From Cupriavidus sp. YR651 (lineage in GTDB: Bacteria; Pseudomonadota; Gammaproteobacteria; Burkholderiales; Burkholderiaceae), in contig NZ_FMYZ01000015.1 of NCBI RefSeq assembly GCF_900101625.1, positions 62,001-126,000 on the forward strand: DNA of 64,000 nucleotides, given 5' to 3'. Position 1 is the stretch's first letter, and the number at the start of each line of letters is the position of its first letter. The notes beneath the pieces were generated by a model. The model did not search any database and had not been told where the DNA came from. It worked only from the letters and a program-made list of their open reading frames with translations. Position numbers and translations under genes: made by a program. Of this stretch, positions 57,701-64,000 are shown in pieces.

Positions 57701-58081
57701 ATGGACCCCCTATCGTTCGAGCTCGTCACCGTCGAGGAAGCCAAGAAGATCCTGGATGGGGAGTTGCCCGCCCTCGGCGCGGTGGACTGGAGCGACACCC
57801 GGCAACCGGTCGACCCGGCTACCCGGGCGCTCGTCCCCGCCGCGCTCAAATGGCTCGCCCAGCTGCCCCGGGAAGTGCGGCCGCTGGAGTTGTTCCATGC
57901 CTATCCGCGCATCGGCAACCAGCTTGCCGCGCTGGCGAGCAATCCGGCCGCGCTATCGGCATTCCTCGCGGACCTGCTGATCGACAAGCGTGGCAACCGG
58001 CAGGGCTTTCCCGGTGGCATCGCGCTGGAACTGTCGCGCCTGCAGGTGCATCTGCTGCGATCCCTGCAGCAGATGACCTGA
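57701..58081 (+). CDS. conserved hypothetical protein
   Basis: The 126-residue soluble protein MDPLSFELVTVEEAKKILDG contains DPATRALVPAALKWLAQLPR, LELFHAYPRIGNQLAALASN and DKRGNRQGFPGGIALELSRL, a mostly helical fold. Two starts are possible: ATG 57701 (chosen, as the upstream 20 residues look non-coding) and ATG 57641 (with a distant GAGGA). I do not recognise the family, though the GNRxGFPxxIAxELxxL segment looks conserved. It ends convergently with a small lipoprotein gene. Confidence 0.7.
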   Translation: MDPLSFELVTVEEAKKILDGELPALGAVDWSDTRQPVDPATRALVPAALKWLAQLPREVRPLELFHAYPRIGNQLAALASNPAALSAFLADLLIDKRGNRQGFPGGIALELSRLQVHLLRSLQQMT

Positions 58082-58180
58082 TCCGCGCCGGCCGCGAAAA
58101 TTGCCGCACTCGCCGCACGCCGGCAGCAACCAGACGGAAACCTGACGGGCACCCATCCGGCAAGCGACCCTTGCCGGCGG

Positions 58181-58393
58181 TTACCTGGGCGGCACTGACT
58201 CCTTTGGTGCCCCCGCCGCTGCGGGCGGGGAAGGGGCGGGCGCAGGCTCATAGAAATCGCCTGCTGGCACCGACATGCGCGGCGGCGGCGGTGCAGGGGG
58301 CAACAGATGGTTTTTCGGCGGCGCATTGCAGGCACTCAACGGAATGCTGGCCAGGACCACCCACCCCACGTACGCAAGGAATCGTGTCTTCAC
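58181..58393 (-). CDS. small Pro-rich lipoprotein
   Basis: The 70-residue protein starts at GTG 58393 with GAGGAGG upstream. Its signal sequence ends in a lipobox IPLSAC (Cys22). The mature part is dominated by proline and alanine (LLPPAPPPPRMSVPAGDFYE, PAPAPSPPAAAGAP). It would be a short flexible lipid-anchored envelope peptide. No function can be assigned. Confidence 0.65.
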   Translation of the reverse strand: MKTRFLAYVGWVVLASIPLSACNAPPKNHLLPPAPPPPRMSVPAGDFYEPAPAPSPPAAAGAPKESVPPR

Positions 58394-58478
58394 GGCTGCG
58401 GCCTCCTCACGGCAGTGATGTCTTAAAGGTAGGCGAAACGTCCGCCACGGGTTGCGCGCTTCTTGCGCGATTTTTGAG

Positions 58479-60149
58479 TTACAGCTGGCTCTCCACCGGC
58501 AGCACGCGCAGGATGCCGATGCCCATGTGCTGCCACACGCTCATGCCGGGTTCGCTGTCGACGGTCACCAGCTTGCCGTCCTCGCGCGTGGTCCAGGTCA
58601 GCGTCTCGGCGCCGTTATCGTCCTTGCGCAACGCCACCTTGTAGGCGATGTCCAGCATGCGGTCCTCCATACCGTCGACCAGGCGCTGGCCCAGCGTGGG
58701 GCTATCCAGCACCACGCCCATTTCCGTATTGAGCTTGATGGAGCGCGGGTCGAGGTTCAGCGAGCCAATAAACAGCAGCCGCCGGTCCACGACATACGCC
58801 TTGGCGTGCAGGCTTGCACGGCTGGAGGCAAACATCCGGCTCTTGCTGGTCCGGCTGCGCGCCAGTTCCGGATTGGCGGTGGGCTTGAGCTCGTATAGCT
58901 CGACGCCGGCCCGCAGCAGACCCACGCGCCGTGGCACATACCCCGCGTGGACGGCGGCGACGTCGGTGGCGGCAAAGGAATTGGTCAGCACGCGGATCTT
59001 GACCCCGCGGCCCGCAATCCCGAGCAGCCACTTCTCGTTTTCGTCGTCCGGCACGAAGTACGGCGACACCAGCACGAGCTCGCTCTGCGCCTTTTCCATC
59101 AGCGCGCGCAACTTGGGAATGGCGTGGCTGGAGGGGTCGTCCGGATCGTCGTCCACCTTGTCCGCCTTGTCGGCAATGATGCGCGCCCCGCCTACGTAGC
59201 CGGGCAGCCGTCCGGCCTCGATCCCCCTGGCCAGCCCGGAGTCCAGCAGTTCCTGCACATAGGGGCTGGCGAGCGCCCGGTCTCCGCGCGCCTCGATGCC
59301 CTTGCGGAATCGCCGCAATTCCTCTGGCGCCTCCTTGCCCTCCGGCACCAGCGTGGCCACGGCGTAGGCACTCTCGCTGTTCCAGTATTCGTCGAACACG
59401 GCGCTGGCCGCCGGCACCACCGGCCCCGCCACCATGACGTCGAGATCGCTGAAATCCATGTCCGGCTTGGCCGAGAAATACGCGTCGCCGATATTGCGGC
59501 CGCCCACGATGGTCACCAGGTTGTCCACCGTCATCTGCTTGTTGTGCATGCGGCGGTTCAGCCGGCCGAAGTCGAAAGCCAGTTCCAGCCAGCGCGCGCT
59601 GCGGTTGGCAAACGGGTTGAAGATCCGGACCTCGATATTGGGATGGGAGTCCACCGCCGCCCAGATCTTGTCCTGCTTGCCGGTGTGGATGTCGTCCACC
59701 AGGATGCGCACGCGCACGCCACGGTCGGCGGCGTCGATCAGCTCGCCCAGCAGCGCGCTGCCGGTGTTGTCGACGTCGAAGATGTAGTACTGCAGGTCGA
59801 GCGTCTTTTGTGCGGCGCGGGCCAGCGCCAGTCGTGCCGTCAGCGCATCGGGCCCCGAGCCGAGCGGGTAGAAGATCGACTGGCCGGGATTCTGCGCCAG
59901 ACGAGGTGTCAGCGCACGGGCCAGCAACGTGTTGCCGGCGTCGCTGGTGGCATGGGAGGGCGTGCGCCCGGCGTTGGCCGGCAGGCTGGCGCAGCCGCCC
60001 AGCACGCCGAGGCAGACCGACAGGATGAGCAGCGCGGCACAATGCGTCGCCAGCAAGCGGCCGCGCCGCCAGCATGACGCGACGCCATCCGCCGCACCCG
60101 GCATCCACCCGCGTTCCTCACGCAACCAGCGGCCGAGTGTTCGCACCAT
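58479..60149 (-). CDS. phospholipase D-family protein, cardiolipin synthase ClsC-like
   Basis: The 556-residue protein has a long basic N-terminus, one hydrophobic segment ending in a lipobox-like VLGGC and two PLD domains. Motif 1 is MHNKQMTVDNLVTIVGGRN (HxKxxxxD) near residue 205 and motif 2 is SLHAKAYVVDRRLLFIGSLN near residue 450. ClsC/YmdC-type enzymes make cardiolipin from phosphatidylglycerol and phosphatidylethanolamine. GAGGAGAGGGACC directly precedes ATG 60149; an internal ATG 60104 would give a more normal signal peptide. Confidence 0.87.
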   Translation of the reverse strand: MVRTLGRWLREERGWMPGAADGVASCWRRGRLLATHCAALLILSVCLGVLGGCASLPANAGRTPSHATSDAGNTLLARALTPRLAQNPGQSIFYPLGSGPDALTARLALARAAQKTLDLQYYIFDVDNTGSALLGELIDAADRGVRVRILVDDIHTGKQDKIWAAVDSHPNIEVRIFNPFANRSARWLELAFDFGRLNRRMHNKQMTVDNLVTIVGGRNIGDAYFSAKPDMDFSDLDVMVAGPVVPAASAVFDEYWNSESAYAVATLVPEGKEAPEELRRFRKGIEARGDRALASPYVQELLDSGLARGIEAGRLPGYVGGARIIADKADKVDDDPDDPSSHAIPKLRALMEKAQSELVLVSPYFVPDDENEKWLLGIAGRGVKIRVLTNSFAATDVAAVHAGYVPRRVGLLRAGVELYELKPTANPELARSRTSKSRMFASSRASLHAKAYVVDRRLLFIGSLNLDPRSIKLNTEMGVVLDSPTLGQRLVDGMEDRMLDIAYKVALRKDDNGAETLTWTTREDGKLVTVDSEPGMSVWQHMGIGILRVLPVESQL

Positions 60150-60313
60150 GGTCCCTCTCCTCGTCCGGTCCTCTCAGTCCCTGTTTTCCGGCAACGCGGG
60201 TCGGGTCTGCGCCACGACTCTCCGCACATTACACCTGCAAGCGTGTTCGCGGGCTGTCAGGCTGGCGCCTACGCGCGCGCGAAAGAGATGCCGTCGCGAG
60301 CCCGGGTTGTTGC

Positions 60314-61189
60314 TCACACGGGCGGCGCGCCGGCGGGGCTCTCCGTCCGCGAGGCGTTCGCCGCCGCGGCCCGCGCCTGCACCTGGGCCAGCTCCCGGTA
60401 GTAGCCGCGCAGGATCTGCTGCGCAACCGGTAGTCGCGCGCTGACCGGCACCGGGAATCGCACGATGGCATCCACCCGCTCCGCATCCACCGGCTCGAAC
60501 AGCACGCGCGGCTCGAACTGCGACAAGTCGACGAACCGCATGTCGCCATAGCGGCGCAGCGTGCGGCCGGCTTCCTCCATGAACGGCTCGCACGCCTGCC
60601 GCGCCACCTGCATCAGTTGCGCCTCGACCTGGTCCGGGTCCATACCCACCGCCAGCGGAATGCGCACCATGTCCAGCGTGTACTTGCCGGCCTGCGAATG
60701 GTTGCGCACTGCCGTGGTCAGCAACATGGCGTTGGGCACCTGCACCGTGTAGCCCGTGTACTGGCGCGTGGGCGCCACCTCCACCAGCGTGGTGGACATG
60801 ACGTCCATGTCGATCACCTCGCCACCAAACGGACCGATCTCCACCAGGTCGCCCAGCTGGAAGGGCCGCGTGATCATCCGCATGAACGCGCCCAGGAAGC
60901 ACATCACCAGTTCCTTGCCGACCAGCAGCAGGGCCGCCGCGAACGCCGCCAGCGAAATCGCCACGCTTTTCAGTTCGGACACCCAGATGCCCAGTAGCAG
61001 CAGGAACATGATGGCCGCGACGAGGTTGCGGGACGCGACCGTCCACGCCCGGTAGCTGCCGCGGTTATCGGCCTGCAGCCGCGCCGAGAAGAAGCGGTTG
61101 ATCAGCTTGACCAGCAGGGTCCCGGCCAGGACCACGACCATGCTGGCGATCACGTTGATCAGGATGCTGTCGTTCGCATTGAAGTGCAT
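60314..61189 (-). CDS. MscS-family mechanosensitive channel
   Basis: The 291-residue protein has three N-terminal helices (residues about 12-35, 55-75 and the pore helix AISLAAFAAALLLVGKELVM), followed by the MscS beta domain (PFQLGDLVEIGPFGGEVIDM, TRQYTGYTVQVPNAMLLTTA) and an alpha/beta C-domain with a Pro/Ala tail. Such channels open on membrane tension to release solutes in osmotic downshock. Length is that of E. coli MscS-type proteins. It is in the same direction as, and 164 bases upstream of, the phospholipase D gene. Confidence 0.88.
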   Translation of the reverse strand: MHFNANDSILINVIASMVVVLAGTLLVKLINRFFSARLQADNRGSYRAWTVASRNLVAAIMFLLLLGIWVSELKSVAISLAAFAAALLLVGKELVMCFLGAFMRMITRPFQLGDLVEIGPFGGEVIDMDVMSTTLVEVAPTRQYTGYTVQVPNAMLLTTAVRNHSQAGKYTLDMVRIPLAVGMDPDQVEAQLMQVARQACEPFMEEAGRTLRRYGDMRFVDLSQFEPRVLFEPVDAERVDAIVRFPVPVSARLPVAQQILRGYYRELAQVQARAAAANASRTESPAGAPPV

Positions 61190-61368
61190 GGGGGGATTCG
61201 CCCTCGTTGGGTCCGTTCACCGGCGCTGCGGTAACAGTTTGCTGCGATGCGGCAGGATGGGAATGCGGATGCCGTCCACGGCGATTCTATCCACACGCCG
61301 GTTTGCCGGGACGGACAGCGCCACGCCGGTGGCGAGCAAGTCACTCGAACCGACCCGGTCCGATCGGC

Positions 61369-61851
61369 TCAGACCTGCCGTGCCATCCGCGCGTTGGGCA
61401 TCGCCACGCCACGGACGACGACTTCCTGCCGCTGCACCAGCTTGAATCCCGACGCGAAGAAAAACGGTTCGGCGGTCAGGCTCACGCTGGCGAACAGGGC
61501 GTCGATGCCGCGCTGGCGCGCCGCGTTGACGATATGGCACATCAGCGCCTGCCCTACCCCGTGCCGGGCATGGGCGGGATGCACGAAGAAGTGATCGATC
61601 TCGCCGGAAGCCTGGAGATCGGCATAGCCCACGGGACCGATGCCGGCGATCTCCGCGACATACGGGCGGTTGTGGCCGACCCTGGTCGCCCAGGCTTCCG
61701 CGTCGGCCGATTCGGGTACTGGCGGTGCCCAGGCCAGTCGCTGGGCTTCGGAATAGTCCGGCGCGCAGAGGCCGTGAACCGCCGCGTGGAAGATCGCCCA
61801 TAGCGCAGGGGCATCGCCGGGCTGGAACTCGCGGATCGTCAAGGTGGTCAT
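61369..61851 (-). CDS. GNAT-family N-acetyltransferase
   Basis: The 160-residue enzyme has the GNAT fold: TIREFQPGDAPALWAIFHAA at the N-terminus, YADLQASGEIDHFFVHPAHA as strand 4, then the acetyl-CoA-binding signature HARHGVGQALMCHIVNAARQ (R/Q-x-x-G-x-G/A) and PFFFASGFKLVQRQEVVVRG. It is closest in look to YafP/putative acetyltransferases. ATG 61851 follows GAGACACG. It would acetylate an amine or amino group; the substrate is unknown. It stands alone between the MscS and NodT genes. Confidence 0.88.
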   Translation of the reverse strand: MTTLTIREFQPGDAPALWAIFHAAVHGLCAPDYSEAQRLAWAPPVPESADAEAWATRVGHNRPYVAEIAGIGPVGYADLQASGEIDHFFVHPAHARHGVGQALMCHIVNAARQRGIDALFASVSLTAEPFFFASGFKLVQRQEVVVRGVAMPNARMARQV

Positions 61852-61943
61852 CGTGTCTCGATCGGGCCGCAGGCATTGCGCCTGCCAGCGACGATCGTAA
61901 CGCGAATCACAGTGGGGGGAACGCGTGGCGAGGATGCGCCGTT

Positions 61944-63497
61944 CTATGACGCCGATGCCGGTGCTGAGGTCGATGTCGGTGTTGGAAGCCCCGTGCGCCA
62001 GCCCAGCCCCAGCGCCTTCTGCAGCGAGACATAGTCCTTCAGCAGATTCGCGTCGCCCGAGATGCGATCCTGCTGCGCCACGACGCGCGTGCGTTCCACA
62101 TCGAGCCATTCGAGCATGCTGGCCGTGCCGGCGCGATAGCGCTGCTGCTGCAACGTGGACGCGCGTTCGGCCGAGGCCTCGACGCGCCGTAGCACCACCA
62201 CGTTCTCGCGCTGATGGCCGTAGCGGGACAACGCCACGTCGGCGTCGCGCAGCGCGCGCAGCACCGTGCTTTCGTAGTTGGCCTCCGCCTCGTCGCGCCC
62301 GGCTTCGGCACCGTCCACGCTGGCCGCCACGCGGCCGAAGTCGAGGACGTTCCACTGCAGGCGCGGCAGCGTCAGCCACGTCCCGTTTTCCTTGCGCACG
62401 AGGTGCCCGGGGTCCAGCGCACTGAATCCCAGCGAGCCGAGCAGCGACAGCTTCGGAAACCAGTCGGCCTTGTGCACGCCGATCTGCGCGGTACGCGACG
62501 CCAGCCGGCGCTCGGCGGCGCGAATATCGGGGCGTGCCTTCAGCAACGTGGCCGGATCGCCGACGGCCACGGTCTCCGGCAGCGTCGGCAGCGGTTGCGC
62601 ATCCGCCAGCTCGGTATCGAGCGTGCCCGGCGCGCGGCCCGTCAGCAGCCCGAGCTGATCGAACGATTCGGTAATGCCAGCCTCCACCGGAGCGATCCGG
62701 GCGCGCGTGTTGTCCAGTTGCGTCAGCAGGCGCTCCACTTCCAGCTGGGACGCCACGCCGCGCGCGCGGCGCTGTTGCGTGAGGTCGAGCATGTCGGCCT
62801 CGAGCTTCTCCGAGGCCCGCAGGTGCGCCAGGCTGGCCTGCTGCTCGCGCAGGCCGACGTATGCCTGGGCCACTTCCGCGGCCAGCTGCACGTGCACGTC
62901 GGCAAGCTCGGCATCGGCGGCGTCGGCTTCGGCGGATGCCGCTTCGATGGAGCGGCGCGTGCCACCGAACAGGTCGATCTCCCAACTCGCATCAAACCCG
63001 GCGATATACAGCGACAGCGGTCCACGGCCGCCGCCGGACGATCCATCGCCCGACAGCGCCGACAGGTCCGGCGAACGCGTGCGCAACATCGCCGCGCTGG
63101 CGCCCACCTTCGGCAGCAGGTTGGCGGTATTGCCTTGCAGCCCGGCGCGCGCCTGGCGCAGCCGCGCGCGGGCGGCGCGGATGTCCGGGCTTTGCTTCAA
63201 CGCGGTGTCAATCAGGCCGTCCAGCCGGGCGTCGCCCAGCGCGTGCCACCAGTCGGCCACACGCGGCGAGCCGGCGTCGGCCACGGACGGCGCATGCGGA
63301 AACGTGCCCGCACCGAGGGCGTTGGCCGCCACTTCCGGGGCCTGGCGATAGTCGGGGCCGACGGTGCAGCCGGCGACGATCATCGCCACGGCAATCGTCA
63401 GCAGGGCCGGCAACGTGGATGACGAGTTTGTGGACGAGGTGGTGGACGGTGTGGCGAACGATGTAGCCGGGCGTGCGCCGCGAAGGAGAGCGAACAT
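61944..63497 (-). CDS. NodT-family outer-membrane efflux lipoprotein
   Basis: The 517-residue outer-membrane factor has a Ser/Thr-rich start, a lipobox MIVAGC followed by CTVGPDYRQAPEVAA, two efflux repeats, the inter-repeat LLKARPDIRAAERRLASRTA and the ending LQKALGLGW, then a Thr/Ser/Pro tail. It starts two bases after the stop of an MFS gene of the EmrB/QacA type, so the two form an exporter with an adaptor expected beyond the right edge. It is the third such protein in this window. Confidence 0.9.
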   Translation of the reverse strand: MFALLRGARPATSFATPSTTSSTNSSSTLPALLTIAVAMIVAGCTVGPDYRQAPEVAANALGAGTFPHAPSVADAGSPRVADWWHALGDARLDGLIDTALKQSPDIRAARARLRQARAGLQGNTANLLPKVGASAAMLRTRSPDLSALSGDGSSGGGRGPLSLYIAGFDASWEIDLFGGTRRSIEAASAEADAADAELADVHVQLAAEVAQAYVGLREQQASLAHLRASEKLEADMLDLTQQRRARGVASQLEVERLLTQLDNTRARIAPVEAGITESFDQLGLLTGRAPGTLDTELADAQPLPTLPETVAVGDPATLLKARPDIRAAERRLASRTAQIGVHKADWFPKLSLLGSLGFSALDPGHLVRKENGTWLTLPRLQWNVLDFGRVAASVDGAEAGRDEAEANYESTVLRALRDADVALSRYGHQRENVVVLRRVEASAERASTLQQQRYRAGTASMLEWLDVERTRVVAQQDRISGDANLLKDYVSLQKALGLGWRTGLPTPTSTSAPASAS

Positions 63498-63499
63498 GA

Positions 63500-64000
63500 T
63501 CAGTGACCGGTGGAAACGGGCGCACCCGGGCGGGGCGGCTTGAGCAGCAGGGCCAGCGGAATGCAGCAGAGCAATGCAATCCCCAGGGCGAAGAAGGTCT
63601 CGGAGAACGTCATCACGGCGGCCTGTCGCGCGATCGTGCCGCTGAGTTGCGCCACGGCCTGCAGCGTGGCATGCGCGTAGTCGCCGCCCTGGGCCATGAA
63701 GCTGGCGATCGAGGACGCCATGTGTTCCTGCCCGATCGCACTGTTGGCGGTCAGCGACTCCCGGATCACCGCGTCGTGGTACGCATTGCGGCGATCGATC
63801 AGCGTGCCCAGCAGCGCCAGGCCGATGGAGCCGCCGAGGTTGCGCGCCATGTTGTACAGCCCGGCGGCATCGCCGGCTTCGTGGGTGGCCACGGCCGCCA
63901 TTGAGGCCTGGTTCAGCGGCATCATCGCCAGGATCTGGCCAAAGCCACGCAGGATCTGCGACACCGTGAAGTCATGGCCCACGCTATCCGTGGTCAGGCC
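63500..64000 (-). CDS. DHA2/EmrB-type MFS drug exporter (partial, C-terminal part)
   Basis: The gene runs off the right edge; the visible 166 codons hold the last third. MPLNQASMAAVATHEAGDAA with GLYNMARNLGGSIGLALLGT is the conserved segment of 14-helix EmrB/QacA (DHA2) transporters, followed by two final helices (MTFSETFFALGIALLCCIPL). It is coupled to the NodT gene two bases downstream. The pair would make a tripartite multidrug exporter with an EmrA-type adaptor, which should lie upstream outside the window. Confidence 0.85.
   Translation of the reverse strand, partial: GLTTDSVGHDFTVSQILRGFGQILAMMPLNQASMAAVATHEAGDAAGLYNMARNLGGSIGLALLGTLIDRRNAYHDAVIRESLTANSAIGQEHMASSIASFMAQGGDYAHATLQAVAQLSGTIARQAAVMTFSETFFALGIALLCCIPLALLLKPPRPGAPVSTGH

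Overview
The window is high-GC DNA with dense, tightly packed genes and G/C-ending codons. It is most likely a chromosome or megaplasmid segment of a Burkholderiaceae bacterium close to Cupriavidus or Ralstonia. That placement rests on the kinds of genes present (repeated LysR, AraC and MocR regulators, NodT-type efflux proteins, a TfdA-like dioxygenase, DUF2917, DUF3300 and DUF2950 proteins, a tandem glycine riboswitch). No phylogenetic marker was tested. No IS element, prophage or CRISPR array is visible.

Layout. (1) 0-2.7 kb: a minus-strand locus with one complete 340-residue gene of unknown function, followed by two tandem copies of a small membrane-anchored immunity-like gene separated by a remnant of the 340-residue gene. 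(2) 3.0-4.7 kb: three plus-strand envelope genes. (3) 4.8-9.5 kb: a fatty-acid-CoA ligase / TfdA-like dioxygenase / quinone reductase operon with a divergent AraC regulator. (4) 9.5-17.4 kb: seven co-directional, nearly contiguous envelope genes (DUF3300, DUF2950, AI-2E-type permease, outer-membrane factor, HlyD adaptor, DUF2955 permease, two-TM channel) behind one visible promoter. (5) 17.8-41 kb: a respiration, molybdoenzyme and efflux region. It holds fdhD beside a catalytically degenerate tyrosine recombinase, an AaeA-like adaptor with an outer-membrane factor, a secreted 13-residue-repeat protein, a GAF-GGDEF cyclase, moeA, a cyanide-insensitive-type bd oxidase operon that also carries an FUSC pump and DUF1656 protein, a MocR regulator, and two YdeP/FdhF-like molybdoenzymes flanking a DyP peroxidase. 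A short AT-rich fragment of a second bd oxidase gene lies upstream. (6) 41-48 kb: ArsR and LysR regulators, a PepSY / cytochrome b561 pair behind a Fur-like site, a DJ-1/PfpI protein, and a tandem glycine riboswitch in front of a D-amino-acid dehydrogenase/glycine oxidase-like gene, closed by a strong terminator and tRNA-Leu(CAG). (7) 48-64 kb: ordinary accessory functions, including an EF-hand protein, a membrane GGDEF protein, a haloalkane dehalogenase divergent from a MocR regulator, MFS transporters, phospholipase D, an MscS channel, a GNAT enzyme, and a NodT/EmrB-type export pair running off the right edge.

How the parts may cooperate. MoeA (molybdenum insertion) and FdhD (cofactor sulfuration) are the accessory proteins expected for the two bis-MGD oxidoreductases. 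The bd oxidase and DyP peroxidase suggest respiration under oxidative or inhibitor stress. The FUSC and DUF1656 genes in the bd operon lack an adaptor and outer-membrane factor, and a matching pair lies 7 kb away on the other strand. These links are inferred from families and position.
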